Positions 48,583-58,656 of a stretch of 64,000 nt of DNA are shown piece after piece (position 1 is the first letter of the stretch; each line of letters starts with the position of its first letter). Below the pieces are notes generated by a model. That model had not been told where the DNA came from and did no database searches. It saw only the letters and a program-made list of their open reading frames with translations. Made by a program: the position numbers and the translations under genes. This DNA comes from Ahrensia sp. (lineage in GTDB: Bacteria > Pseudomonadota > Alphaproteobacteria > Rhizobiales > Rhizobiaceae): assembly GCA_002698425.1 (NCBI GenBank), contig NZXU01000081.1, positions 32,807 through 96,806 on the forward strand, in the 5' to 3' direction.

Positions 48583-49374
48583 TCACGCACCGAACGATGT
48601 GCGGGCGAGGGTGTCGAGCTCAGCATAAACATGTGGGCCGCCGGCTATGACGCGGGTGCCGTGTTCGATGATTGTCCCGGCATCGAGCGTCATGATGGTG
48701 CCGCCCGCTTCCTCGATCATCAGCAGGCCGGCGATGCAGTCCCAGGAATTCATGTGTTCCTCGACATAGCCGATCAGGCGACCCGCGGCGACATAGGCGA
48801 GCATCAGCGCGCCGGACGCGTTGCGGAAGAACATGCCGCCATTGGTGATCAGATCGGCGATCAGCCGGATCGCCGCCGCCGCGTCGTGACGGGCCGCATA
48901 GCCCGTCGCAACCGATCCGTCGGAGAGCGAACGCGACTGGCTGGTGCGTATGGGTTTGCCGTTGACGAAAGCGCCGGCGCCGCGCTCCGCCCAGAATGTC
49001 TCGCCCGAACAGGGTTCGCAGATCACCCCGACCTCGGTGACGCCGCGATTGGAGCAGGCGAGCGCGACGCACCATTGCGGGATGCCGGAGACGAAATTCG
49101 CGGTGCCGTCGATCGGGTCGATGACCCATGTGTAGCCGCTTGTCCCCTCGACCGGGGCGTGTTCCTCGCCGAAGATCCCGTCTTCCGGATAATGTTCCGC
49201 GATTTCCTGCCGAACAAAGGTCTCGACTTCCCGGTCCGCATTGGAAACGAGGTCCTGATGGCCCTTGCTTTCGATGGTCAGCGTATCCAGCGAGCGGAAA
49301 TGCTCGAGGCCGAGTTCCCCGGCGCGTTGTGCGAGATCGATGGCGAAGGAAAGGCGTTCGGATTGCTTGTTCAT
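48583..49374 (-). CDS. Inositol monophosphatase-family phosphatase
   Basis: A 263-residue IMPase-fold enzyme: metal-site motifs GEEHAP, WVIDPIDGTANFVSG and the C-terminal NSWDCIAGLLMIEEAGG. Family members hydrolyse inositol-1-P, histidinol-P or PAP; specificity cannot be assigned. The start at 49374 (MNKQSERLSFAIDLAQRAG) gives the usual N-terminus; the frame remains open to 49806 without similarity. Confidence 0.9.
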   Translation of the reverse strand: MNKQSERLSFAIDLAQRAGELGLEHFRSLDTLTIESKGHQDLVSNADREVETFVRQEIAEHYPEDGIFGEEHAPVEGTSGYTWVIDPIDGTANFVSGIPQWCVALACSNRGVTEVGVICEPCSGETFWAERGAGAFVNGKPIRTSQSRSLSDGSVATGYAARHDAAAAIRLIADLITNGGMFFRNASGALMLAYVAAGRLIGYVEEHMNSWDCIAGLLMIEEAGGTIMTLDAGTIIEHGTRVIAGGPHVYAELDTLARTSFGA

Positions 49375-49531
49375 GTCGAAGGTCCCGCGGGAAATAAGGT
49401 TCTGGGATAGTGACTGGATGTGTCGGTTGCTTGATCGATACCGCGCATGATTGAAATTTCTTACGTCGCCGACAATCGGGCGGCAGACCTGTCTGTCGCC
49501 TCGATTCTCGCGCGCAGCGGGTGCGCAGACG

Positions 49532-50848
49532 TCATGGCCGTGCATCGCCGTCATTGCGTCGCAGATTACCGTTTTCCGGGCCTTCGACGAGGACGGCGTC
49601 GCTGACCGCCTGGGCGACATTGCCGAACAGTTCTGCTTCGCGGGCGATGCGGCGCTTGGCGGTTTCCCAGAGATCGGTCGACGGCTTGAAGGGCGGTGGG
49701 CTAAGGGCGCAGATCTCTTCATAGAGCGCGATGATCCGATCCAGGGCCGTTTCGGCGGAAAAGGCCTCGGCGGTTTCGAGGGCGTCATCGCGCATGAACT
49801 GCGCATCGTCGCGCGGCATGCCGGCGATCTCCGTCAGGGCTCCGGCGAATTCCTCTGCCGAGGCATCGGCGTCGAGAAGGCGGCCATTAACGCGGTCGCG
49901 CACGACCTCGCGCGCACCTGGTGCGTCAAGGGCGACAACCGGCGTGCCGGACGCCATGGCCTCGGCGAGCACAAGGCCCTGGGTTTCCGACAGCGAGGAA
50001 AAGGCGAAAATGTCCATCGCCTTGTAGACATCGGCGAGATCCTGTCCGGTCAGTACGCCGGTGAAACGCAGGCGTGGAGCAAGCCCTTCCTCCATGAATG
50101 CCTGTTCCATCTGAGCGCGCATCGGCCCGTCGCCGGTGACGATGCAGCAGGCTTGCGGATTGCCTTTCAGAAAGCGGATGAGGGCATCGGTGAGGAAAGA
50201 GAGATTCTTTTCCGGTGCGAGGCGTCCGACATGGCCGACGATCGGCGCGCCGGTCGGGACGCCGAGAAGATCGAGGGCGCGCGCCGCATTGCCGCCGCCG
50301 AACGCCGCACAATCTATGCCGCTGGGGATGACGCTGACGGGCGCCGTCACGCCGTTTCGGCCCAGATGCTGCCTGATGCTTTCGCTCGGTGCGATGACAT
50401 GATCGCACAGATCGCAATAGCCGAGCGACAGGTTGAGAACGAGCCGCTTCATCACCTCGGATTCCGGGCCGAGATAGTGGCCGTAAAGCTCGTAACGCGT
50501 GTGATAGGTGAAAATTGCCGGGATCTTGCGGCCCGCGGCGACGCGAAGCGCCGTGTCGCCGAGCAGGAAGGGGTGGTGCGAATGGACGATGTCCGGTTCG
50601 AAATCGTCGAGTTCGATCGTCAACGGCAGCGTCACGGGAAGCGGCATCGAAAAGTCACTGCCGGCGAAACGCTGCACGGCGGGGATGCGGACAACATCTT
50701 CCTCGTATTTTGGCATGCCTGCAAATGTGGGCGCTGCGACGAGAACGCGATGTCCCCTGGCGCGTAATCCGGCAACCAGTCCGCTTACGGCGCGGGCCAC
50801 GCCGCCGACATGTGGCGTGTACGTGTTTGTGAACATGACGATTTTCAT
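49532..50848 (-). CDS. Glycosyltransferase family 4 (glycolipid or mannosyl/glucosyl transferase-like)
   Basis: A 438-residue GT-B enzyme: N-terminal NTYTPHVGGVARAVSGL, C-terminal donor site VGRLAPEKNLSFL and the EX7E-like SLSETQGLVLAEAMASGTPVV. Similar enzymes make glycosyl-diacylglycerols or transfer mannose/glucose; which one is uncertain. The last roughly 60 residues beyond the fold are unrelated to known motifs. It stands alone with a 157-base gap to the IMPase gene in which I see no gene. Confidence 0.87.
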   Translation of the reverse strand: MKIVMFTNTYTPHVGGVARAVSGLVAGLRARGHRVLVAAPTFAGMPKYEEDVVRIPAVQRFAGSDFSMPLPVTLPLTIELDDFEPDIVHSHHPFLLGDTALRVAAGRKIPAIFTYHTRYELYGHYLGPESEVMKRLVLNLSLGYCDLCDHVIAPSESIRQHLGRNGVTAPVSVIPSGIDCAAFGGGNAARALDLLGVPTGAPIVGHVGRLAPEKNLSFLTDALIRFLKGNPQACCIVTGDGPMRAQMEQAFMEEGLAPRLRFTGVLTGQDLADVYKAMDIFAFSSLSETQGLVLAEAMASGTPVVALDAPGAREVVRDRVNGRLLDADASAEEFAGALTEIAGMPRDDAQFMRDDALETAEAFSAETALDRIIALYEEICALSPPPFKPSTDLWETAKRRIAREAELFGNVAQAVSDAVLVEGPENGNLRRNDGDARP

Positions 50849-51006
50849 TCGCCGGCTTTAGACGCAACGGCGTTCACCGGTCAAACGGGTGGGGGAAGGC
50901 GCGATTGACGGCCGTCATTGGCGAGAGTTGGCATGCCGGTTAATCCATCCAAAATAGGCAAGTAAACGGGGAAGACGTCACGGCCAGTGAAACGCCCAAC
51001 CGCCTT

Positions 51007-51177
51007 ATGCCCTGGTGTATCGGGCTAATCGTCATTCTGGCCGGTATGATATTCTTCGGTTTTTGGAGGTGGGCCAGTAGCTTCGGCGTTTCGCTCGGGC
51101 TGGACCTTATCGCACTGGTGCTCATGCCGGTCGTTTACCTTGTGTTGATGTATCTGACGCTGACCAGTCAGGAATAG
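51007..51177 (+). CDS. Small two-TM membrane protein of unknown function
   Basis: A 56-residue protein with two hydrophobic helices (CIGLIVILAGMIFFGFW and LDLIALVLMPVVYLVLMYL) and a short polar tail ending SQE. The frame is open back to 50944 and reads plausibly (VNGEDVTASETPNRL) with no usual start codon, so the true N-terminus may be longer. It lies 10 bases before the next small gene and is likely co-transcribed. Function unknown. Confidence 0.6.
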   Translation: MPWCIGLIVILAGMIFFGFWRWASSFGVSLGLDLIALVLMPVVYLVLMYLTLTSQE

Positions 51178-51187
51178 GTGGGGAGCC

Positions 51188-51489
51188 ATGAACAGTAGCC
51201 GGTACGAAAAGGCGCTGGCGGATCCGTCCGATGTTTTCGATACGCCGGAAGATGTGCTGAAAGCCGCTGATCTGAACAAGGGACAGAAGATCGAAATCCT
51301 GCGACGTTGGGAGTATAATGTCTCCGAGGAGGACGTCGCACTGGAGGGGGCATGCCGGGCGACGAGAGCGGCCTTTTGCGCCGCATTCTCGTCGCGCTTG
51401 GCGGCCTGACAGGCGCAATCGATGTCGAGCATACGCCGCCGTCCAAACAGCACGGCCTGCCGAGGGAGGCGGTCAAGCGCGACGACTGA
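51188..51489 (+). pseudogene. Small hypothetical gene interrupted by an apparent frameshift
   Basis: The first frame (MNSSRYEKALADPSDVFDTP...QKIEILRRWEYNVSEEDVALEG, ATG 51188 with GGGGAG upstream) loses sense after a GGGGG run at 51346-51350. In the -1 frame the sequence continues with MPGDESGLLRRILVALGGLT...DVEHTPPSKQHGLPREA and stops at 51489. The two halves joined give about 100 residues that look like a soluble alphaproteobacterial family with an EKIEILRRWEYD-type core. A one-base deletion in the G-run, a real -1 frameshift or a sequencing error are all possible. Function unknown. Confidence 0.65.
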
Positions 51490-51606
51490 TCGGCTCGGCG
51501 AGAAAATGCCGTCTCGTTGATGCATGTCATTTTTCCGCGACCGCCCTCCGCCTAGCCTTGCGGCCAGACAATCATTTCTGACGGCGGCAAAGCCGGGGAG
51601 GACGGA

Positions 51607-53358
51607 ATGAGCGACGAGGTGATAGCCAAGTCCGCCGCGGACAAGGCGAAAGCCAATATGGGGGATTATGGGGCCGAGCGGGCCTCGTTTTCATGGGATC
51701 AGGCGCGTCAGCTTCTCGACGGACTGCCGGGCGGCAAGCTGAATATCGCCTATGAAGCGGTCGACCGGCATGTCGCCAACGGCTCGGGCGACAAGACGGC
51801 TTTCCGGCTGATCGCCAAGGACGAAAGCGCCACCGACATCAGCTATCGCGAATTGATGCACCGGACGAACCGTTTCGCCAACGCATTGCGGTCGCTGGGC
51901 GTGGAGAAGGGCGACCGGGTCTATTCGCTGCTTGGACGCGTGCCGGAGCTTTACATCTCGGTGCTCGGAACGCTGAAGGCCGGCTGCGTGTTCTCGCCGC
52001 TGTTTTCCGCCTTCGGGCCGGAACCGGTGAAGGCGCGCCTCGAGATCGGCGGCGGCGACGTGCTGGTGACGACAAGGCTGCTCTACAAGCGCAAGGTCGC
52101 GCCGATCCGCGACCAGTTGCCGGAATTGAAGCATATCCTGCTGATCGACGGCGAGGACGAGCCGGCGGGGCTGCTTGATCTCGGCAAGCTGATGGATGCG
52201 GCCTCCGAGGATTTCGATGTCGTCGCGACCGATCCCGAGGATCTGGCGCTTCTGCACTTCACCTCCGGCACGACCGGCAAGCCGAAGGGCGCGATGCATG
52301 TGCATCAGGCGGTCGTCGCGCACAATTACACCGGCCGGACCGCGCTGGATCTCCATCCCGACGACATCTTCTGGTGCACGGCCGATCCGGGCTGGGTGAC
52401 CGGCACCTCCTACGGCATCATCGCGCCGCTGACCAATGGCGTGACGATGATCATCGACGAGGCGGAGTTCGATGCCGAGCGCTGGTACCGCATCCTGGCC
52501 CATCACAAGGTCAATGTCTGGTACACCGCACCGACTGCGATCCGCATGCTGATGAAGGCCGGCGCGGATATCGCGAAGAAGGAAGACCTCTCCAATCTGC
52601 GCTTCATGGCGAGCGTCGGCGAACCGCTCAACCCGGAGGCCGTGCTGTGGGGTGTCGAGGTTCTCGGCAAGCCGTTCCACGACAATTGGTGGCAGACGGA
52701 AACCGGCGGCATCATGATCGCCAACTATGCCTGCGCCGACGTCAAGCCCGGCTCGATGGGCCGGCCCATGCCGGGGATCGATGCCGGCATTGTCGAGCGC
52801 ACGGAAGACGGCGTCGAGGAAATCACCAGGCCGATGGCGCTTGGCGAACTGGCGTTGCGCGCCGGCTGGCCGTCGATGATGCGCGGCTATCTGCACGAGG
52901 AAGAGCGCTACAAAAAGGCGTTTGCCGATGGTTGGTACCTGTCGGGCGACCTCGCGATGCGCGACAGCGACGGCTATTTCTGGTTCGTCGGCCGCTCCGA
53001 CGACGTCATCAAGAGCGCCGGCCACCTGATCGGTCCGTTCGAGGTGGAAAGCGCGCTGATCGAGCATGACGCCGTCGCCGAAGCTGCCGTGATCGGCGTG
53101 CCCGACGAGACGGCGGGCGAGATCGTCAAGGCCTTCGTGGCGCTGAAGCCCGGCTTTGCCTGGGACGAAGAGCTGAAACTCTCCATCCAGGGCCATGCCC
53201 GCAAGAAACTCGGTCCCGCGGTTGCGCCGAAGGACATCGAGTTCCGCGAAAACCTGCCGAAAACGCGCAGCGGCAAGATCATGCGCCGCCTCCTCAAGGC
53301 GCGCGAACTGGGCCTGCCGGAAGGCGACATCTCCACGCTCGAAAGTGACGAAAAATGA
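51607..53358 (+). CDS. acsA: Acetyl-CoA synthetase (AMP-forming)
   Basis: A 583-residue ANL-superfamily ligase: P-loop-like [15 protein letters not shown]5 motif [10 protein letters not shown]7 YLSGDLA, and the C-terminal catalytic Lys in [10 protein letters not shown]. Sequence and length match AcsA-type acetate-CoA ligases. Makes acetyl-CoA from acetate. It overlaps the next gene by ATGA and heads a four-gene operon, coupling acetate activation with an oxoacid dehydrogenase. Confidence 0.9.
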   Translation: MSDEVIAKSAADKAKANMGDYGAERASFSWDQARQLLDGLPGGKLNIAYEAVDRHVANGSGDKTAFRLIAKDESATDISYRELMHRTNRFANALRSLGVEKGDRVYSLLGRVPELYISVLGTLKAGCVFSPLFSAFGPEPVKARLEIGGGDVLVTTRLLYKRKVAPIRDQLPELKHILLIDGEDEPAGLLDLGKLMDAASEDFDVVATDPEDLALLHFTSGTTGKPKGAMHVHQAVVAHNYTGRTALDLHPDDIFWCTADPGWVTGTSYGIIAPLTNGVTMIIDEAEFDAERWYRILAHHKVNVWYTAPTAIRMLMKAGADIAKKEDLSNLRFMASVGEPLNPEAVLWGVEVLGKPFHDNWWQTETGGIMIANYACADVKPGSMGRPMPGIDAGIVERTEDGVEEITRPMALGELALRAGWPSMMRGYLHEEERYKKAFADGWYLSGDLAMRDSDGYFWFVGRSDDVIKSAGHLIGPFEVESALIEHDAVAEAAVIGVPDETAGEIVKAFVALKPGFAWDEELKLSIQGHARKKLGPAVAPKDIEFRENLPKTRSGKIMRRLLKARELGLPEGDISTLESDEK

Positions 53359-55358
53359 CCGGCGCCGATATCAGACCCCATCTCAACCGCGAACATGTGC
53401 TCGATCTCCTGTCGCGGATGATCCGCGTCCGCCATTTCGAGGACAAATGCGCCGAACTCTACACCCAGCAGAAGATCCGCGGTTTCCTGCATCTTTACGA
53501 TGGCGAGGAGGCGGTGGCGGCGGGCGTCATTCCGCTTCTGACGGCGCAGGACCGGCTGGTCGCGACCTACCGTGAACATGGCCATGCGCTGGTGCGCGGC
53601 GTGCCGATGAACGCCATCATGGCCGAGATGTACGGCAAGGCGAATGGCTGCGCGGGCGGGCGCGGCGGCTCGATGCATCTGTTTTCGAAGGACCACAATT
53701 TCTATGGCGGCAACGCCATCGTCGGCGGCGGTCTGCCGCTTGCCGTCGGTCTGGGCCTTGGTGACAAGATGAATCAGGAAAGCCGCGTAACCGCCTGTTT
53801 CTTCGGCGACGGCGCGGTTGCCGAGGGCGAATTCCACGAGAGCCTGAACCTCGCGGCGCTGTGGGATCTGCCGGTGCTGTTCGTCTGCGAGAACAATGGC
53901 TACGCGATGGGCACGGCGCTCAAATATACCGAGGCCGAAACCGACATCCACTCCAAGGCGCAGAGCTACAATATCCAGGCCGAGATGGTCGACGGCATGG
54001 ATGTGATCGCCGTGGAAGCGGCGACGCGGCGGGCGCTGAAGTTCATCCGCGAGACCGGCAAGCCCTATTTCATCGAATGCCGGACCTATCGTTTCCGCGC
54101 CCACTCGATGTTCGACGCGCAACTCTACCGCACCAAGGAAGAGATCGCCGAGTGGCGGGGGAAGGGGCCGATCCTCAGGTTCCAGGAGTGGCTGGAAACG
54201 AACGGCCTGATCGAACACAGTGATGTCGAGACCATCATCGCCGACACCGACGCGGAAATCGCCGAAGCGGTCGCCTTCGCCGAGGCCGGCGAGTGGGAAC
54301 CGGTCGAGGACCTGACGCGGCATGTCACGGCGGCGGAGCGACCGGCGCCGCCACCTCCGGCGGAACCGTCGGCGGAGAGCGAGGAGATCACCTATCGCGA
54401 GGCGGTCAAACGCGCGATCACTGAGGCGATGGAGAAGGACAGCAAAGTCTTCCTGATGGGCGAGGATGTCGGCCATTACGGCGGCTGCTACGCCGTCTCC
54501 AAGGGCCTGCTCGACAAGTTCGGGCCGGACCGCATCCGCGACACGCCGCTGTCGGAGTCCGGCTTCACCGGTGCAGGCATCGGCACGTCGCTGGTCGGCC
54601 TCAAGCCGATCGTCGAGGTGATGACGGTCAATTTCTCGCTTCTGGCGCTCGACCAGATCATGAACACGGCGGCGACCTTCCGGCACATGTCGAACGGGCA
54701 GTTCGGCGTGCCGGTGGTGATCCGCATGGCCACCGGCGCCGGCAAGCAGCTGGCCGCGCAGCATTCGCACAGCCTGGAAGGCTGGTACGGTCACATTCCG
54801 GGCCTGCGCATCCTGACGCCCGCGACGCTGGAGGATGCGCGTGGCATGCTGCAGACGGCGCTGGACGATCCGGACCCGGTGCTGATCTTCGAAAATGTCA
54901 TGCTCTACAACATGACCGGCAATCTCGCCGCCAATGCCGGGCCGGTCGATATCGACAAGGCGGTGGTGCGGCGCGCGGGCAAGGACGTTTCGCTGATCAC
55001 CTATGGCGGATCGCTGTTCAAGACGCTGGAGGCGGCCGAGGAACTGGCGAAGGAGGGGATCGACGCGGACGTGGTCGATCTGCGCGTCCTGCGTCCGCTC
55101 GACATGTATACGGTGATCGCCTCGGTCTCGAAGACGCATCGCGCCGTCTTCGTCGACGAGGGCTGGAAGACCGGGTCGATCTCCGCCGAGATCGGCATGC
55201 AGCTTGCCGAGAAGGCCTTTTTCGAACTCGACGCGCCGCTGGAACGGGTTTGCAGCGTCGAAGTGCCGATCCCCTATTCGGCGCATCTGGAGCAGGCCGC
55301 GATCCCGCAGGTGCCGGGCATCGTCGCGGCCGCCAGAAAAGCCTGCGGCGGGAGCTGA
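53355..55358 (+). CDS. 2-oxoacid dehydrogenase E1 with alpha and beta subunits fused
   Basis: A 667-residue fusion. Residues 1-320 form E1 alpha (ThDP motif [15 protein letters not shown]...NNGYAMG); residues about 330-345 are a Pro/Glu linker ([15 protein letters not shown]); residues 346-667 form E1 beta ([21 protein letters not shown] ... [14 protein letters not shown]). It decarboxylates pyruvate or a related oxoacid such as acetoin-type substrates and loads E2. Most bacteria encode the two parts separately. The operon has E2 and no E3, so a shared dihydrolipoyl dehydrogenase is needed. Confidence 0.9.
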   Translation: MTGADIRPHLNREHVLDLLSRMIRVRHFEDKCAELYTQQKIRGFLHLYDGEEAVAAGVIPLLTAQDRLVATYREHGHALVRGVPMNAIMAEMYGKANGCAGGRGGSMHLFSKDHNFYGGNAIVGGGLPLAVGLGLGDKMNQESRVTACFFGDGAVAEGEFHESLNLAALWDLPVLFVCENNGYAMGTALKYTEAETDIHSKAQSYNIQAEMVDGMDVIAVEAATRRALKFIRETGKPYFIECRTYRFRAHSMFDAQLYRTKEEIAEWRGKGPILRFQEWLETNGLIEHSDVETIIADTDAEIAEAVAFAEAGEWEPVEDLTRHVTAAERPAPPPPAEPSAESEEITYREAVKRAITEAMEKDSKVFLMGEDVGHYGGCYAVSKGLLDKFGPDRIRDTPLSESGFTGAGIGTSLVGLKPIVEVMTVNFSLLALDQIMNTAATFRHMSNGQFGVPVVIRMATGAGKQLAAQHSHSLEGWYGHIPGLRILTPATLEDARGMLQTALDDPDPVLIFENVMLYNMTGNLAANAGPVDIDKAVVRRAGKDVSLITYGGSLFKTLEAAEELAKEGIDADVVDLRVLRPLDMYTVIASVSKTHRAVFVDEGWKTGSISAEIGMQLAEKAFFELDAPLERVCSVEVPIPYSAHLEQAAIPQVPGIVAAARKACGGS

Positions 55359-55362
55359 GGTC

Positions 55363-56592
55363 ATGGCCGAATTCGTCATGCCGTCGCTCGGCGCGGACAT
55401 GGATGCGGGCACGCTGGTCGAATGGCTGAAGAAGCCGGGCGATGCGATCCACCGTGGCGACATCATCGCCGTGGTCGAGACCCAGAAGGGCGCGATCGAG
55501 GTCGAGTGTTTCGAGGATGGCGTGCTCGATTCCTGTCTCGTCGATCTCGGCACCAAGGTGCCCGTCGGAACGCCGCTGGCGATGATCCGGGGCGAAGGCG
55601 AAGCGCCCGCCGCGCCGAAAGAAGAGGCCCCGAAGCCGGTCGAGGCATCGCCCGCACCGCTGGCGGAAAAACCGGCGACTGCGGAACCGCCGCCGCTGCC
55701 GAAGCCGGCGATCCCCGCGCATGTGCCTCCGCCCGCCGTTTCGTCGCCCTCGGATCGGCTCAGGATCACGCCGGCCGCCCGAAAGCTGGCCGCCGAGAAG
55801 GGCGTCGATGTCGCGACGCTGACGGGATCGGGACCCGACGGCGCGATCCGGCTCGCCGATGTCGAGGCAAATGCCGGAACCCCAACGCCGAAGGCCGAAA
55901 CGCCCCGGCCGTCGAGCGGCGGATTCAACATGGATGCGATGCGCGAGGCGATCGCTTCGGCGATGGCCCGCTCGAAGCGCGAAATCCCGCATTATTACCT
56001 GTCACATCGCTCGGAACTGACCAATGCCGAGGCCTTCATCGCCGAGCGCAACGCCGGCAAGCCGCCGGAGGAGCGCATCCTGATCGCGGCGCTTTTTGTG
56101 AAGGCCGTCGCCAAGGCACTAAAGAAATACAAGGAATTCAACGGCCACTACGAGAACGGCGTGTTCGAGCCGGGCGAATCGGCCCATATCGGCATGGCAA
56201 TCAACATTCGCGGCGGCGGGCTCGTCGCGCCGGCGATCCATGATGCGCAGGATCTCGATCTCGATACGGTCATGGAGAAGACCCGCGATCTCGTCGCAAG
56301 GGTGCGCGCCGGACGCTTCCGGGGCCGGGAACTGTCCGATCCGACGATCACCGTCTCCAGTCTTGGCGACAGGGGCGTCGAAGTGATGTTCCCGATCATC
56401 TATCCGCCGCAGGTGGCGATCGTCGGCATCGGCATGCCGGTAACGCGGCCCTGGGTGGTCGGCGATCAGGTCCTGCCGCGCTCGACCGTGACGCTGACGC
56501 TTGCCGCCGACCATCGCGTCAGCGACGGCCATCGCGGCGCGCTTTTCCTTTCCGCCATCGACAAGAACCTGCAGGAGCCCGAGAAACTATGA
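55363..56592 (+). CDS. 2-oxoacid dehydrogenase E2 acyltransferase
   Basis: A 409-residue E2: one lipoyl domain (residues 1-78, Lys42 in [11 protein letters not shown]), a Pro/Ala linker, a peripheral subunit-binding domain ([20 protein letters not shown]), a second linker, and the catalytic domain with the active-site DHRVSDGH. It takes the acyl group from E1 and transfers it to CoA. The start at 55363 follows GGGAGCTGAGGTC; the frame opens earlier inside the E1 gene. Confidence 0.93.
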   Translation: MAEFVMPSLGADMDAGTLVEWLKKPGDAIHRGDIIAVVETQKGAIEVECFEDGVLDSCLVDLGTKVPVGTPLAMIRGEGEAPAAPKEEAPKPVEASPAPLAEKPATAEPPPLPKPAIPAHVPPPAVSSPSDRLRITPAARKLAAEKGVDVATLTGSGPDGAIRLADVEANAGTPTPKAETPRPSSGGFNMDAMREAIASAMARSKREIPHYYLSHRSELTNAEAFIAERNAGKPPEERILIAALFVKAVAKALKKYKEFNGHYENGVFEPGESAHIGMAINIRGGGLVAPAIHDAQDLDLDTVMEKTRDLVARVRAGRFRGRELSDPTITVSSLGDRGVEVMFPIIYPPQVAIVGIGMPVTRPWVVGDQVLPRSTVTLTLAADHRVSDGHRGALFLSAIDKNLQEPEKL

Positions 56593-56834
56593 GTGACGAC
56601 CGGATCGACGCCGCGCTGCGGCAGGAGCTTCACAAGATCGCGCCCGACATGGATGTGGACGATATCGATCGCGACGGGGATCTGCGCGAGGAATTCGATA
56701 TCGATTCCATGGATTTCCTCAATCTCGTCAGCGCCTTGTCGAAGAGCCTCGGGCTTCCCATGCCCGAGGAAGACTACGACCAGATGGGCTCCTACAATGC
56801 GATGCTCGCATATCTGAAAGCTCATTCGGGCTGA
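56589..56834 (+). CDS. Acyl carrier protein encoded in the oxoacid dehydrogenase operon
   Basis: An 81-residue, acidic four-helix carrier with the phosphopantetheine serine in DIDSMDFLNLV (Ser40, DSM in place of the common DSL). It is coupled to E2 by an ATGA overlap. An ACP translated with a pyruvate-dehydrogenase-type complex and an acetyl-CoA synthetase is uncommon; it might accept acyl groups for a dedicated synthesis, or bind the complex. Not the housekeeping AcpP, since no fab genes are near. Confidence 0.9.
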   Translation: MSDDRIDAALRQELHKIAPDMDVDDIDRDGDLREEFDIDSMDFLNLVSALSKSLGLPMPEEDYDQMGSYNAMLAYLKAHSG

Positions 56835-57009
56835 ACGGCGCACAAGGCGCGGGGATGCTGCCGGAGGCGGCTGTTTTCGCGCTTGCCGAAAGCTTTCTTG
56901 CCCGGCATGCGGCTTGTAACCGCCCGCGCATTCTGCTTTTCATCCGGTCTGACTTGTTGGAGGACGAGCGCGAAGCGTGTTCTTCCTTTCGTGATCGAGG
57001 ACCGTATCC

Positions 57010-57456
57010 ATGGAAATGAAAGACGAAATCCGGATCGAGGCGCCGCGCGACCGCGTCTATGAGGCGCTGAACGATCCGGACGTCCTGAAGGAATGCATCC
57101 CGGGCTGCGAGGAGCTCACGAAAAACTCCGACGAGGAACTGGAAGCCAAGGTCACGCTGAAGATCGGCCCCGTGAAGGCGAAGTTCGGCGGCAAGGTGAC
57201 GTTGGACAAGTCGCAGGCGCCGGGGCATTTCTCGCTCGCCGGGGAAGGCAGCGGCGGCGTCGCCGGTTTCGCCAAGGGCGGGGCCGATGTCGAACTGGAA
57301 GAGGATGGCGACGCGACCGTCTTGCGCTACACGGCCAAGGCCGATGTCGGCGGCAAGATCGCACAGCTCGGCAGCCGCCTGATCAACTCGACCGCCAACC
57401 GCCTGGCGGGCCAGTTCTTCACGAAATTCAAGGAAACTGTCGAAGGCGACGGCTAA
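57010..57456 (+). CDS. CoxG-like SRPBCC domain protein (CO dehydrogenase subunit G family)
   Basis: A 148-residue START/SRPBCC protein with the CoxG signature segments RIEAPRDRVYEALNDPDVLKECIPGCEEL and FGGKVTLDKSQAPGHFSLAGEG. In carboxydotrophs CoxG helps attach CO dehydrogenase to the membrane. No coxMSL genes are in the window. It stands alone with its own apparent promoter region, so it is an orphan copy whose role may be different. Confidence 0.88.
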   Translation: MEMKDEIRIEAPRDRVYEALNDPDVLKECIPGCEELTKNSDEELEAKVTLKIGPVKAKFGGKVTLDKSQAPGHFSLAGEGSGGVAGFAKGGADVELEEDGDATVLRYTAKADVGGKIAQLGSRLINSTANRLAGQFFTKFKETVEGDG

Positions 57457-57473
57457 GGCCGGCCTGCGCCCGT

Positions 57474-57503
57474 TTGACACCCGCCGTGGTCGCACCCTAT
57501 TTG
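57474..57503 (+). promoter_or_regulatory. Possible sigma-70 promoter for dusA
   Basis: TTGACA at 57474-57479 followed 18 bases later by TATTTG (57498-57503), directly before the dusA ATG at 57513. If used, the message would have almost no leader. Weak -10 match. Confidence 0.3.
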
Positions 57504-57512
57504 ACGGCGACC

Positions 57513-58529
57513 ATGGATCATCAAGATCGCCTTTACTCGCGGGCCAATCCGCGCCTTTCCATCGCGCCCATGATGGACTGGACGGACCGTCACTGCCGGT
57601 TCTTTCACCGGCAGCTGACGCGCCGGGCGTTGCTCTATACCGAGATGGTTGTGGCGGACGCGGTCATTCGGGGTGACCGGGAGCGGTTGCTGGGGTTCGA
57701 TGCGGTGGAGCATCCCGTTGCCTTGCAACTGGGCGGAAGCGATCCGGAGAAGCTGGCCGAGGCGGCGCGGATCGCGGCCGAGTTCGGCTATGACGAGATT
57801 AACCTGAATGTCGGCTGCCCGTCCGACCGGGTTCAATCCGGCACATTCGGGGCCTGCCTGATGAAGACGCCGGACCTTGTCGCGCGCTGCGTCGAGGCGA
57901 TGAGGGCGGCGGTTCCGGACGGCTTGCCGGTCACGGTCAAATGCCGGATCGGGGTCGACGATCAGGATCCCGAGCAGGCGCTGTTCGGGCTCGCCCGCAT
58001 GGTGACCGACGCCGGCACGGATGCGATCTGGGTCCATGCGCGCAAGGCCTGGCTTGAGGGGCTGAGCCCGAAGGAGAACCGGGATATCCCGCCGCTCGAC
58101 TACGGGATCGTCTATCGGCTCAAGGCGCAATATCCGAATCTTTTCATCGGCATAAATGGCGGCGTTAAAGATCTGAATCAGGCGGTTGCGCATCGCGAGC
58201 ATATCGACGGCGTCATGCTGGGGCGCGCGGCCTATCACGAACCGGGCCTTCTCGCCGAAGCGGACCGGGCGATCTATCGAGACAGCGCGCCTGCGCCCGA
58301 TTTGCGCGACGTGGTGTTCGCCATGGCCGACTATACGGACCGTCATGTCGCCGCCGGCGGAAAGGCCAATCACGTGACGCGGCACATGGTCGGGCTGTTT
58401 CACGGCGTCCCCGGCGCGCGGCAGTGGCGCCAGCATCTTTCGACCGAGGCGGTCAAGGCGGGCGCGACAGGCGATGTCCTGCGCGACGCGCTGAAGCGTA
58501 TCGACGGAGCGGCGCGGGCCGCGGCGTGA
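57513..58529 (+). CDS. dusA: tRNA-dihydrouridine synthase A
   Basis: A 338-residue DusA: SIAPMMDWTDRHCRFF at the N-terminus, the catalytic Cys in NVGCPSDRVQSGTFGACLM, and VHARKAWLEGLSPKENR typical of DusA. A flavoenzyme that reduces uridines in the tRNA D-loop. The start at 57513 (MDHQDRLYSRANPRLS) lies in an open frame extending upstream without similarity. Confidence 0.95.
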   Translation: MDHQDRLYSRANPRLSIAPMMDWTDRHCRFFHRQLTRRALLYTEMVVADAVIRGDRERLLGFDAVEHPVALQLGGSDPEKLAEAARIAAEFGYDEINLNVGCPSDRVQSGTFGACLMKTPDLVARCVEAMRAAVPDGLPVTVKCRIGVDDQDPEQALFGLARMVTDAGTDAIWVHARKAWLEGLSPKENRDIPPLDYGIVYRLKAQYPNLFIGINGGVKDLNQAVAHREHIDGVMLGRAAYHEPGLLAEADRAIYRDSAPAPDLRDVVFAMADYTDRHVAAGGKANHVTRHMVGLFHGVPGARQWRQHLSTEAVKAGATGDVLRDALKRIDGAARAAA

Positions 58530-58656
58530 TCCCGGCCCGGGCGCTTGCCAAGCGGGGCAAAACGCTTCATTTCCTGTCCTGCCGTTCTGCGATGGCGGAT
58601 CTGTCCGCACGCTCACTCTTTCAACGCCCGTTGATCCCACGTGAAGGTTTTCCGAC

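Noticed and set aside
49375..49531. Short plus-strand frame from ATG 49447 (MIEISYVADNRAADLS...)
   Set aside because: About 50 codons, runs into the glycosyltransferase gene on the opposite strand, no ribosome site and no recognisable family; N-terminal part is mildly protein-like but not enough.
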